From assembly GCF_900176465.1 (NCBI RefSeq), contig NZ_FWXR01000009.1, positions 1 to 64,000 on the forward strand: a stretch of DNA of 64,000 bases, given 5' to 3'. Within the stretch, counting starts at the first letter, position 1. Every line of letters begins with the position of its first letter. The notes beneath the pieces are model-generated. The model was not told the DNA's origin and did not search any database. It saw nothing but the letters and a program-made list of their open reading frames with translations. Made by a program: the position numbers and the translations under genes. Shown piece by piece: positions 35,654 through 44,877 of this stretch. Origin of the DNA: Fulvimarina manganoxydans. Its GTDB lineage: Bacteria; Pseudomonadota; Alphaproteobacteria; Rhizobiales; Rhizobiaceae.

Positions 35654-38600
35654 TTACTGGATGACGAAGATGCCGTCGTCGATCTGATTGTCGATCAGCC
35701 CGACGAATTCGGAGGATTGCGCGAAGCCGAGGAGAAGGTCGGCCGTCGACAGGCCATTGTCGAGCGCCGCCTTCCAGAAGGCCTCGCCTTCCGCATCGCC
35801 CGTACGGCCGAGAATGTTGCCGAAGAAGCCGTCGACAAGCGCATCGTCCGTCGGGTTCGCCCCATAGGTGTCGATGAACTCGGCCGATTGGGTGAAGAAT
35901 TCGGCAACGGTCTCCAAAGACACGCCGCTCTCATTGGCATCGACCCAGAAGCTGATGCCCGTCAGATCCGGCGTGCGACCGAAGATGGAGCCATAAAGCC
36001 CATAAATGGTCGCCGCTTCCGGGCTGTCATTGCGCTCCAGCGTCAGATCACCGAACTGCAGAACCTCCACATTCGACAGATCGATCACCTCGGACGGATC
36101 GCTGGCGAGGGCGAGCGCGAAGCCGCCTTCGGTCGGGGTCAGCACATAATCCGAATAGGCATTCGGCAGGCTGACACGGTCGATGCCCGCCCCGCCATCG
36201 ATCGAACCCGGGAAGGTCGGGTTCTCGAAGACGTCGCCGCCATCCGTGCCCGTATCGATCACCGGATCGCTGCCGCCGCCGGTGACGCCGTCACCGCCGC
36301 CAGAATTGCCGCCGTCACCCGTACCGATCAGCGAGACGACATCGTCACGCAAAGCGAGGTTCTGGATCCGGATGTCGCCCAGCGGCCCCTGATCCGCGAC
36401 CGAATAGGGCGTCTCCAGATAGTTGTCATGAAGATACTCGGCGAAGGCATCCTGTTCGGTGCCGTCGAAAGCGAAGGTCGCATCGCCCGTCGTCATGTCG
36501 TCGGCATTGCCGTCGCCGTCGAGATCGATGAGATCCACGCGATTGACAGCGTCTCCCGTCGGGAAGGGATAGTTGTCCCCGCCGCCGGCCAGGAAGCCGA
36601 GCGTCACGACCCGGAAGGACTGGCCGGGATCACCGGCGATCTCGCCATCGACGACGAGATTGGCGATGGCGTCGCCATTTTCATCGACGATCGCCGCATT
36701 CACGATGCGATCACCCGCCTCGCGCGTCGGATCGAAAGACATCTCGATACCGGCAACCTGGGCGAATTGGCCCGCGACACCCGGCAGCCCGGCAACGCCG
36801 TGTTCGAGGACGGCCACAAGCTCCGCCCGGGTCAGGGTCACGAGGCTCAGCGAGTTGTTGAAGGCCAGCGCACCCTGAATGTCGGTCTGGGAAATGCCGC
36901 CTTCCGGCTTGATGATGTTGCCCTCGCCGTCGACGAGAGGCTCATTCGCCGTCCGCACGGCTTCGGTGCCACCGGCCGGAACGACGGTCTCGCCGATCGA
37001 GGCCCGGATGCCGCCGCCATTCTTGATCGAGACCAGAACCGGCGCCTCTTCGCCGAGTTTCTGTGCCATCTCATTGGCATAAGCGAGATTGGCGTCCGCC
37101 GTCAGGTCGCCGAGATTGGTTTCCTGGGTCCGCACCCCGTCCGGATCGGTGGCCGAACCGGTTCCGGAGCGGTTGCCGTTCAGGAAGACGTCGGAGAGAC
37201 CGAAGACATTGCTCTCGGTCGCGATGATCTGCTCTTCCATCTGATCGATGATCGTCTGGATTTCCGGATCGACCATGTTTTCCGCGCCGAGGGCTGCGAC
37301 GCCCTGATCGTCCGTTGCGTAAGCGCCGGAAATCTCTTCGTCATAGCTATCCGTGACGAGATGACCATTCTCGTCGAAGTCGATCACCAGGCGGCCGACA
37401 TATTGGTATTGACCGTCCGTATTGACGACGGCGATCGGATGGCCCTTGGCATCGGTGGTGAAGAACGGATATTGACCCTGGCTGCTCTGGTCGTCGCGCG
37501 GCCGGTCGTTGTCATCGAGAAGGCGCGTGTCCGATCCGCCGGCGATGATGATGTCGACGTCATGCAAGCGGGTGGCCAGCGCTTCCTCGATGGAAATCTG
37601 CTGCATATGCGAGGTCAGGATCACCTTATCCATTTGCGGATTGGCTTCGAGCAGTGCGTCGACCTCCGTCTGGATCACGGCCGCCAATGCGTCGAGCTGT
37701 TCCGGCGTCGGCGTATTATCGAAGTCTTCCGGCAGGATGCCGACACCACCCGTCGAGGAGATGGAGCCGAGGATCGGAGTGGTCGCGCCGACGACGCCGA
37801 TTTTCTCGCCATTGACATCGATGACGACCGAGGACGTCACGACATTGCCTTGCGGAGCCTGGCCGCCCGCCACTTCGAGCGGCGCGAGGTCTTCGTCGGT
37901 CGAGAAGACGAGGTTGGAGGAGAGATAGGGGAAGGCGGTCCCAGCAAAATCCTTGCCGAGGATCATGCCGCCGGCGGACGTGCCTTCTCCGGCCGACCCC
38001 GAGATCAGGCCCGCGAGAGCCTTGGTGCCATAGTCGAAGTCGTGATTGCCGAGCGCGCTCGCCTGAATGCCGAGTTCGTTCTGGATCTGGATATCGGCGA
38101 TGCCTGCCGCGCCGTAAAGAGCCGCGGAAGCATTGCCGAAGACCCCCGGAATGAAGAGATCGCCCGAGGAGATCGTCAGCGTGTTGTCGGCCATGCCGTC
38201 ATTACCGAGATCCTGCCCGCGCAGCGCATTGAGCACGGCCGACAGGTTCGGCGCATCCTCGATCGCGTTGGTCGCACCCTCCTGATCGGAGAAATGCAGG
38301 AGTTCGAGCGTGAAGGGCTCGGGTTCGGCGACAGTCGCTTCGTAGATCGAAAGCGTTTTACTGCCTTCGTTCGGCGAGACGTAGAGCGCTTTGCCGGTTG
38401 GTGAATCGGCGGCCGAAATCACCAGCGTTCCCTCCGGTTCCTCGTCGCCCTCCGTCGTCGCCGCCGTCGTATAGGTGACATTGGTCGGATCGGTCACGTC
38501 GAAGACCAGCGACAGGTTCGAGCGCTCCAGGCCCACGAAAGCGTAGGAACGGCCGCCGATCTCGGCGACGGTGACGCCCTCGGGCTCGGGGCCCTTCTTG

Positions 38601-41600
38601 CCGGAGCGACCGTCATCGAAAAGATCGGGGAACTCGCTCGCCACAATCCGCTCGATCGCATCGCCGCTGTCGAAGATCATCTTGCCATTGGCGTCGAGGA
38701 TCGAGAAGGACCGGGCGCCATAGGTCAGGATCTGGTCCACATCGCCGTCGCCATCTGTATCGCCGTCGAGCAATGCGGCGTTGGAGACGTTCAGGCGACC
38801 GAGGTCGGCGTCCTGTTTCAGCTCCGTGGCATTCGGATAGGTGTCCGAGTCCAGCTTATAGTCGTCGTTCTTCAGACGGATCGTCTCTTCGTTTGGCAGG
38901 AAATCGTCCCGATCGTCGCCTTCATTGGCCGTGACGAAATAGACTTTGCCATCCCCCGCCGTGTAGCTCGAGATCGCATCGGGCATGAACTGGCCGATGA
39001 CCGGATTGTCCGTCGTGAGATTGATCGCTTCCTCGCCACCGGCGCCATCCCGGTCGGAGAAATCGGCGAGGAGATTGGCGAAGGACTTGCCGCCGAGCGG
39101 AACGATTTCGGTAACGGCTGCCGACTCGATGTCAACGATGGCGACCGCATTGGCTTCCTGCAGCGTGACCAGCGCCTTGGTGCCATCCGGCGTGACGGCG
39201 ATATATTCGGGCTCGACATCGTCCGAGACGCTCTGACCTTCGAAGATGCGGACGCCTTCGGCGCGCAGGGCGTTCTCCTGGCCGTCGAAGGCGGTGAAGT
39301 CCGCCGTCTCGACGGTGGCCTGATCGGCGCCGTTCGAAAGATCGATGATCGACACCGATCCCTTCGGATTAACCTCAAAGCCTTTGGAGGGCTCGCCCTC
39401 GTTGGCGACCAAGACCTTCATTCCGTCCGGGGTGAAGGTCAGCATGTCCGGCAGGCTGCCGACGGTGACAGAACCGAGAACCGCACCATCCTTGTCGAGG
39501 AAGACGACCTGTCCCGCATCGGTCTTGTTGGCGGCCGGCAGAGCGACGGCGATGATTCCGTTCTTGGCCGCGACCGAAGTGATGTCGGTCGTCGTGAAGT
39601 TGTTGCCTGTGCTCGGATCCGTCACCGTCTTCAGGTCGACGGTGCGGCTAAGGCTCGGCGCCTTTGGATCGGAAATATCGAGATACTGGAGTCCGTCCGA
39701 CGAGGTGACAAGCAGCTGCTTGCTACCCGCGTCATACGCAGCGATCTCCGCGCCGGAGAGCTTGGTCTGCGACAGGGAATCCAGTTCGATATTCTTCGTC
39801 GGCACGATCTGCCCGTCGAAGCTCGGGCCGTTATAGACCGAGACGTTCAGCGGAGTCTCCGAATTGGAAAGGTCCAGACCGACGATCAGAGGATCATGAT
39901 CGGACGAACGATAGGGATCGTTCTTATAGAGATCGCTCTGCTGCTCCTCTGACTTGTAATTGGTGTTGTAGTCGAGGACCGACGCTTCGTCGGCATTGAT
40001 ATGCCAGCTTGCCGCCCCCGTAACCTTGGTTGCGAGCGACGCGCTCGCCAGCGCGTGGTCGAGGCTGCCATAAGTCTGAACCTGCGGCACGCCATCCAAG
40101 GAGATGGGGAAGCCAAAGGAATAATCGTCCGAGGACAGAAGGCTCGTATAGTCGTCATCCGTGCCGGGCTTGTCATCCGCGCCGGCCTGGATGGCCTTGA
40201 TCGGATCTTCCTTCAGATAGGAATTGAGATCGCCGATGATGAGGTTGTCGCCATTGCCCTCGCCGGTCGGGTCGTTCTTCAGCCAGTCGACCAGAGCCTC
40301 GGCGGCCTCTGTGCGCACATGGTTGTTGTTCGCTTGGCCGTCGCCAGTCGCCTCGTCCCCGTCGACGACAGAGCCTTTCGATTTCAGGTGGTTGATGGCG
40401 ACGGTGATCTTCTCGCCACCGCTCTTCTGCTCGAAGGTCTGAGCCAGTGTCGGGCGCTGCGTGCCAACCGACTGGAAGCGATCGTCGACCGTCTCGTCGA
40501 GAAGGGCATAGTCGCCGATCGCGTCGACCGTGCCAGTGTTGTAAATGAAGCCGACCTTGATGGCATCGCCTTCGACAGGGTCGCCCATGGCACCCTGGAT
40601 CGGTCCGGTCTTGACGTAGTCATAGACGGTCTCGCCGAGCCCGTTGAGCTTTGCGATGAGAGCGTCGAGCGCGCTGTCACCCTGTTGGCCGTTCTCGAGT
40701 TCGGTCAGGCCGAAGATATCGGCGCCGAGCTTGATCATGGCCGAAGCGAGCTTGTCGAGCTGGCGAACATACTCGTTATCATTTTCCGCTCCGCGCGGGT
40801 CCATATTGCCCGCAGGCCCGGTTTCCGCGCCATCGACATTGAGCGTTGTGAAGAAGTTCAGGACATTGAAAGAGGCGACTTTCAGCGTTCCTCCCACATC
40901 CGGCGCCTCTTCCGGGCGCGGGTTGTTGGAGACGAACTGGGGCTCTTCGGTCGGGATGAGACGGAAATTGGCGAATTCGAGCGGTTTCCCATCTCTATCC
41001 GTCTGGGTGTTTGCCGGCCGATAGGTCAACACACCTTGAAGGTCGCTGACTGTGTCGCCAGCCCTGAGTATCGGCCCCTCATCAGCATTGAGGCCGCCTT
41101 GCGGGTAGATCGGGTTTTTGTTTTGACCGCTAGACTTATAAAACGCGTCGTCGATCACCAGAGCCCGGGCCGCCGCATCCTGCTGGAACTGGGCGAAACC
41201 CTCAACGCTCGGATCATTGGTCTGAGTGAAGGTGGCAATCCGGCCGCCGGAGGTCAGTCCCACCTCGTTGTAGCGGCCAAGCGTGTAAAGATCGCCAACT
41301 GTCATGACCTCGGGGACCGTAACGAGCATGCCCTCATAGGCTTCGAGATCGGCGACCAACTGCCCGGCGTCGTTTTGGATGACATTGGTCGTTGGAAAAG
41401 CAATCGCGGCCGGCGTCACATCGCCCAAATGGTCGTTCGATCCATCGACAACCTCGACGCTCGACAAAGTGAGCTGCGTCTCACCATTGTACTCGGTAAC
41501 AGTTCCGGTGACCTTGACCTTATCGCCAACTTTCACGTCGACGGAATTGCCGCCTTCGTAGACGAAGAGGCCCTCGGAGGTCGAAGCATCATTGTCGCTG

Positions 41601-42712
41601 TCGCTCGCTTCCTCCTGCAGGAAGAAACCGTTGTAGTCGCTGTCGGAGTTGCTCTGGAAATCGGCTGTGACGACCGCTTCAACGGTGACGGTGTCGCCCT
41701 TCATCGTCGACTCTGTGCCTGAGCCCTGAATCGCCGAGATTTTCGTGATCGCGATGTCGTCGGTCTCAATCGTTCCGGTCGCTTCGGCGTCCGCGATGGT
41801 CAATCCATCAGACGGATTCGAGAGCGTGACCGTGAAGGTCTCATTCGCCTCGATATCCGTATCGCCATTGATCGTAACCGAGATCGTTTTAGACGTTTCG
41901 TTCTCTGCGAACTCGATGGTTCCGGCAGCGCTCTGATAATCGCTGCCGGCCTCGGCCGTCCCATCAGACGTCGCATAGTCGACCGATGCGGCACCGGTGC
42001 CGTCACCGCGCGTGACCGTAAAGATAAGCGTCTTGGTTCCTTCGTCGCCCTCTACGATCGAAGCATCGGAGATAGAGACGGTGGCACCAGACGGTGCATC
42101 GCCGGCATTAATGACGATGTTGTCGATGCCTAGCTCATCACGACTCCCGCTGCCCGAGACATCATTGGATGAGAACTGGACATAGAAGGTGCTGCCAGCT
42201 TCGACCGAAGAGTCCAACGTGATGGTCTGAGTTTTCTCAATCGCTTGAACCCCCAAGTCGTCGGAGGCGGCAGCGGACGAGTAGCCCAGTCCAGCAACCG
42301 GCGTGAAACTCTTATTGGACGTAGAGACGGCGACATTCCAGCTGTTCGACCGATCCTGATCATTCAGCACGAGGAGGTCGTAGGACAGTGTGAAACTATT
42401 GATTGCCACGCCCGAGGTGTTCGTCACCGCGATCGTCACAGTTCCGGGCGTAAAGTCGCTGCCGCCGGGCTGGACCCAGAAAGCATAATCACCGTCGCCA
42501 CGATTGATAGAGTAAACGCCGCCTGTAGAGACGTCTTCAGATGTTTCACCGCGCGCAAAATCGCCGCTCATCTTAGAAGCACCGAACGCAACATCTCCAT
42601 CGCTGAAACCACTCACGGAAAAAACGTCACTATCCAATTGCCCGCTTGTCGGCTCAGCGGCAAAGCCCAGGCCCCGGAACGCATTAAAATTCTCTCGGAA
42701 AATCTCTGCCAT
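35654..42712 (-). CDS. Giant exported nuclease / 5'-nucleotidase with DUF4214 tail
   Basis: 2352 aa, predicted extracellular. Order seen: N-terminal jelly-roll-like region (about 1-205); Calx-beta domain (210-320, EGDEGTKTLIFTVTRGDGTG); OB-like ExeM/NucH region (320-430); endonuclease/exonuclease/phosphatase domain (610-948; SFNVLNFF, LTELEN, LIIGDLNSY, SSDHDPLIVG); choice-of-anchor I beta-propeller-like region (about 975-1480, VTPDGTKALVT); 5'-nucleotidase of UshA type (about 1490-2130; LLHFSDQEG, LGNHDFDYG, FNNSLSLVTLTRAEL); DUF4214 tail (about 2230-2345). There is no N-terminal signal peptide, so export by a type I-like route is likely. It should degrade DNA/RNA to nucleosides and phosphate. 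A Pho box lies 146 bases upstream. Confidence 0.92.
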   Translation of the reverse strand: MAEIFRENFNAFRGLGFAAEPTSGQLDSDVFSVSGFSDGDVAFGASKMSGDFARGETSEDVSTGGVYSINRGDGDYAFWVQPGGSDFTPGTVTIAVTNTSGVAINSFTLSYDLLVLNDQDRSNSWNVAVSTSNKSFTPVAGLGYSSAAASDDLGVQAIEKTQTITLDSSVEAGSTFYVQFSSNDVSGSGSRDELGIDNIVINAGDAPSGATVSISDASIVEGDEGTKTLIFTVTRGDGTGAASVDYATSDGTAEAGSDYQSAAGTIEFAENETSKTISVTINGDTDIEANETFTVTLSNPSDGLTIADAEATGTIETDDIAITKISAIQGSGTESTMKGDTVTVEAVVTADFQSNSDSDYNGFFLQEEASDSDNDASTSEGLFVYEGGNSVDVKVGDKVKVTGTVTEYNGETQLTLSSVEVVDGSNDHLGDVTPAAIAFPTTNVIQNDAGQLVADLEAYEGMLVTVPEVMTVGDLYTLGRYNEVGLTSGGRIATFTQTNDPSVEGFAQFQQDAAARALVIDDAFYKSSGQNKNPIYPQGGLNADEGPILRAGDTVSDLQGVLTYRPANTQTDRDGKPLEFANFRLIPTEEPQFVSNNPRPEEAPDVGGTLKVASFNVLNFFTTLNVDGAETGPAGNMDPRGAENDNEYVRQLDKLASAMIKLGADIFGLTELENGQQGDSALDALIAKLNGLGETVYDYVKTGPIQGAMGDPVEGDAIKVGFIYNTGTVDAIGDYALLDETVDDRFQSVGTQRPTLAQTFEQKSGGEKITVAINHLKSKGSVVDGDEATGDGQANNNHVRTEAAEALVDWLKNDPTGEGNGDNLIIGDLNSYLKEDPIKAIQAGADDKPGTDDDYTSLLSSDDYSFGFPISLDGVPQVQTYGSLDHALASASLATKVTGAASWHINADEASVLDYNTNYKSEEQQSDLYKNDPYRSSDHDPLIVGLDLSNSETPLNVSVYNGPSFDGQIVPTKNIELDSLSQTKLSGAEIAAYDAGSKQLLVTSSDGLQYLDISDPKAPSLSRTVDLKTVTDPSTGNNFTTTDITSVAAKNGIIAVALPAANKTDAGQVVFLDKDGAVLGSVTVGSLPDMLTFTPDGMKVLVANEGEPSKGFEVNPKGSVSIIDLSNGADQATVETADFTAFDGQENALRAEGVRIFEGQSVSDDVEPEYIAVTPDGTKALVTLQEANAVAIVDIESAAVTEIVPLGGKSFANLLADFSDRDGAGGEEAINLTTDNPVIGQFMPDAISSYTAGDGKVYFVTANEGDDRDDFLPNEETIRLKNDDYKLDSDTYPNATELKQDADLGRLNVSNAALLDGDTDGDGDVDQILTYGARSFSILDANGKMIFDSGDAIERIVASEFPDLFDDGRSGKKGPEPEGVTVAEIGGRSYAFVGLERSNLSLVFDVTDPTNVTYTTAATTEGDEEPEGTLVISAADSPTGKALYVSPNEGSKTLSIYEATVAEPEPFTLELLHFSDQEGATNAIEDAPNLSAVLNALRGQDLGNDGMADNTLTISSGDLFIPGVFGNASAALYGAAGIADIQIQNELGIQASALGNHDFDYGTKALAGLISGSAGEGTSAGGMILGKDFAGTAFPYLSSNLVFSTDEDLAPLEVAGGQAPQGNVVTSSVVIDVNGEKIGVVGATTPILGSISSTGGVGILPEDFDNTPTPEQLDALAAVIQTEVDALLEANPQMDKVILTSHMQQISIEEALATRLHDVDIIIAGGSDTRLLDDNDRPRDDQSSQGQYPFFTTDAKGHPIAVVNTDGQYQYVGRLVIDFDENGHLVTDSYDEEISGAYATDDQGVAALGAENMVDPEIQTIIDQMEEQIIATESNVFGLSDVFLNGNRSGTGSATDPDGVRTQETNLGDLTADANLAYANEMAQKLGEEAPVLVSIKNGGGIRASIGETVVPAGGTEAVRTANEPLVDGEGNIIKPEGGISQTDIQGALAFNNSLSLVTLTRAELVAVLEHGVAGLPGVAGQFAQVAGIEMSFDPTREAGDRIVNAAIVDENGDAIANLVVDGEIAGDPGQSFRVVTLGFLAGGGDNYPFPTGDAVNRVDLIDLDGDGNADDMTTGDATFAFDGTEQDAFAEYLHDNYLETPYSVADQGPLGDIRIQNLALRDDVVSLIGTGDGGNSGGGDGVTGGGSDPVIDTGTDGGDVFENPTFPGSIDGGAGIDRVSLPNAYSDYVLTPTEGGFALALASDPSEVIDLSNVEVLQFGDLTLERNDSPEAATIYGLYGSIFGRTPDLTGISFWVDANESGVSLETVAEFFTQSAEFIDTYGANPTDDALVDGFFGNILGRTGDAEGEAFWKAALDNGLSTADLLLGFAQSSEFVGLIDNQIDDGIFVIQ

Positions 42713-43340
42713 GACACCTGCCCCTACGCGCGCGGCCTCGCGCTGTGGCGATGGCCGTCTTTGGTTACTTGATGACTTTCATGAGCGCGGCGTGGTTCGC
42801 GGAGAGACCGATGTCCCGCCGCAGGCCACGCGTTCGGCGGACTCCTGCCCAGGAGTCCTGACAGCCTGATGACAGTATGAAGAAAGTCTTAAGACGCCCT
42901 CAGAAGGTGCAATTTCCCGCAATCTGATGCGAGCCATTAATGACCAAAGGTAATTTCTATTTTTCTCGCATGTTTTTGAGATTTATCCTGATTTAAAATG
43001 GGCTATCGCCCAATTTATCGCGAATTTTCTGAATTTTTATTCTATATATAAACGTTTTATTGTTAAAAACACGAAATATTCCATTCGGATCGCAAAGCAA
43101 AAAGGCCAGATAGGTAGAAATGCGATCGGCTTCCCACCCTGATTTAGAGACTGTTGCGATCTCTGGCCTCGGCATTTGGTTTCGGCTGCGAGGGAAGACG
43201 TGGCGCGCGCGGTGCGGACCACTGGAAATCCAAAAGCTGCGAGGGCCTTCGCCTCTTCCATCGCTCGGCGATCGGCTGGCCGATGCACGCTCGGCCTCCA
43301 TGTCTGCCGGGATTGGACGCTTGGGGCTCGGAGAGCGGCG
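42713..43340. other. Divergent region between giant nuclease and ctaG-like gene
   Basis: Contains the Pho box at 42858-42875, an A/T-rich block at about 42950-43090 and a small hairpin TGGGC-TATC-GCCCA at 42999-43012. Frames from 43120 to 43340 are arginine-rich shadows or unsupported extensions of the downstream gene. Confidence 0.5.
42858..42875 (-). promoter_or_regulatory. Pho box upstream of the giant nuclease/nucleotidase gene
   Basis: On the minus strand it reads CTGTCATCAGGCTGTCAG: two direct repeats of the PhoB half-site CTGTCA with an 11-base period, differing from the CTGTCAT-N4-CTGTCAT consensus only in the last base. It lies 146 bases before the start codon, in the right orientation to activate the gene under phosphate limitation. 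Confidence 0.75.
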
Positions 43341-44045
43341 ATGGACGTGGGGATGGGAAGCGCGAGGCGGCAAAAGGGCGGGAGATCAACGGCGCGCCGC
43401 AGCGCTGCACCGATCCGTGGAACGGGCATCACCCTCCTCCTATTGGGATTCGCGCTGCTCCTCGCCCTCTGGCTCGGGCCGCTCGTTCCACTCTCGGCGG
43501 TCTCCTTTTCGGCCCATATGATCCTGCATCTTTCGATCGTCTCCCTCGCCGCGCCTTTGATCGCGCTCGGCATTGCGCTCGCCTGGCCCAATCGGCTGCC
43601 GCCGCTGTTCGGCCTCGGCGCGGCGATCGGCGCTTCGCTCTTCGACATGTTCGTCGTCTGGATCTGGCACGCGCCGGTCCTGCATGAGAGCGCCGCCACC
43701 ACGAGGGCGATCTTTGTTCTCCAACAGCTGAGTTTCCTTGCCGCCGGACTCTTTGTCTGGACGAGCGCCCTGTCCGGCGTGACGCGGCGCGAGCGGGCGA
43801 TCGGCAGCCTCACGCTGATCGGCACTTTCCTGCATATGACAATGCTGGGCGTCCTTCTCGGCGTCACGCCCCGCCTTCTCTATTCGCCCAGCGTCTGCAT
43901 CGGCGCCTTCGGCGTCTCGGGGCTCGAAGACCAATGGCTCGGCGGCGTGTTGATGGCGACGGTCGGCGGCCTTCCCTATCTCGTCGCGGCGCTCGTCCTG
44001 GCCGGCCTTGCCTTGTCTGAGAACGCAGCCAGCGAGCGGGCCTGA
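43341..44045 (+). CDS. Cytochrome c oxidase assembly protein, caa3-type CtaG family
   Basis: Inner-membrane protein of 234 aa with about six helices. Histidines typical of the CtaG_caa3 family lie at helix edges: FSAHMILHLSIVSLAAPLIALG, VWIWHAPVLHES and GTFLHMTMLGVLLGVTPRLLY. ATG at 43341 chosen for the preceding GGAGAG and the membrane domain that follows; the frame is open from 43176. Relatives assist copper insertion into oxidases. No oxidase genes are in this window, so its partner is elsewhere. Confidence 0.82.
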   Translation: MDVGMGSARRQKGGRSTARRSAAPIRGTGITLLLLGFALLLALWLGPLVPLSAVSFSAHMILHLSIVSLAAPLIALGIALAWPNRLPPLFGLGAAIGASLFDMFVVWIWHAPVLHESAATTRAIFVLQQLSFLAAGLFVWTSALSGVTRRERAIGSLTLIGTFLHMTMLGVLLGVTPRLLYSPSVCIGAFGVSGLEDQWLGGVLMATVGGLPYLVAALVLAGLALSENAASERA

Positions 44046-44249
44046 GTCGATTTCCATGAGCGTGGATAGGAGCTTCGCGCCATTGATTGAAGGATTGATT
44101 TCATTGGAAATATCTCTCTCAAGACCGGTTAGCCGAGACGAAAAAACCGAGTGAACGAAAGACGCGACTCCTTCCTTTCTCCGGCGAGACGGCAGGCACA
44201 TCCAAGTGCTGGCCCGATCGCCAACCATGCGAACAGAAGGAGATATTCG

Positions 44250-44549
44250 ATGGCCGATACAGACAAACGCGGCTTCGCCAGCATGGACGAAGACAAGCAG
44301 CGCGACATCGCCTCGAAAGGCGGTCAGGCGTCCGGCGGTAGCTTCGAGGAAGGCTCAGAGCGAGCACGCGAAGCCGGCCATAAGGGTGGCGAGGCCTCCA
44401 GCGGTAGCTTCGAGAAGGGGTCCGAACGCGCTCGCGAAGCCGGTCACAAAGGCGGCGAAGCCTCCAGTGGCAGCTTCGATCAGGATCGCGAGCGAGCCTC
44501 GGAAGCCGGTCGCAAAGGCGGCGAACATTCCCATGGCGGTCAAAGCTGA
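44250..44549 (+). CDS. KGG-repeat stress protein
   Basis: Small, very hydrophilic protein of 99 aa, rich in Gly, Ser, Glu, Lys. It opens RGFASMDEDKQRDIASKGGQ, the usual start of the YciG/con-10-like KGG family. Three imperfect repeats of about 22 residues follow, each with KGGxAS-GSF and xxERAREAGH or a close variant (residues about 23-90). Such proteins are intrinsically disordered and tied to general stress and desiccation responses. RBS AGAAGGAGA. The longer frame from 44151 lacks repeat-like sequence. Followed by a hairpin at 44571-44602. Confidence 0.88.
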   Translation: MADTDKRGFASMDEDKQRDIASKGGQASGGSFEEGSERAREAGHKGGEASSGSFEKGSERAREAGHKGGEASSGSFDQDRERASEAGRKGGEHSHGGQS

Positions 44550-44570
44550 ACGATCATGCGGCACATCGAT

Positions 44571-44602
44571 GGGAGGGACGGGCAACGCCTTGCCCCTCCC
44601 CC
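44571..44602 (+). terminator. Hairpin after KGG gene
   Basis: GGGAGGGACGGGCAA pairs with TTGCCCCTCCC across CGCC with one bulge. It is very GC-rich without a T tract and lies 21 bases past the KGG stop codon. Confidence 0.55.
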
Positions 44603-44831
44603 AAAGCCAATCGCGACGCGCATCTTATGCCCAATATCCCAAAATTGATGGAGTGGACGCGTCGCTCGCACAGAGCACCCTGTTCATCCATGACGGTGGG
44701 CATTGGAAGGCCGCGGGCATGGGCGTCTAGCGCGAAAATCGTGCGGTACGAGCCAGCACATCTCATCCAAGGTTTTGATTATTCAAAACAAAGTGGCCGG
44801 CAAAGGAACCTTGCCCATCTCCCAGGAAACC

Positions 44832-44847
44832 ATAGGTCGTAACCTAT
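44832..44847. promoter_or_regulatory. Candidate MarR operator
   Basis: Perfect dyad ATAGGT-CGTA-ACCTAT, 16 bases, 30 bases before the start codon of the MarR-family gene. Size and position match the sites at which MarR proteins repress their own genes. The assignment is by position only. Confidence 0.45.
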
Positions 44848-44877
44848 CGCAAACGACCGAACAGGGAGGCGAGTGTT

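Larger units (their letters stand above)
44550..44877. other. Intergenic region before the MarR regulator
   Basis: Holds the terminator-like hairpin at 44571-44602 and the dyad at 44832-44847. No gene is supported. Confidence 0.5.

Noticed and set aside
43176-43340. N-terminal extension of the CtaG-like protein
   Set aside because: Low-complexity arginine-rich residues before a good ribosome site and ATG at 43341.
44250-44549. KGG repeats considered as a possible CRISPR-like array
   Set aside because: The repeats are in frame, 66 bases long and encode the KGG protein; there are no spacers.
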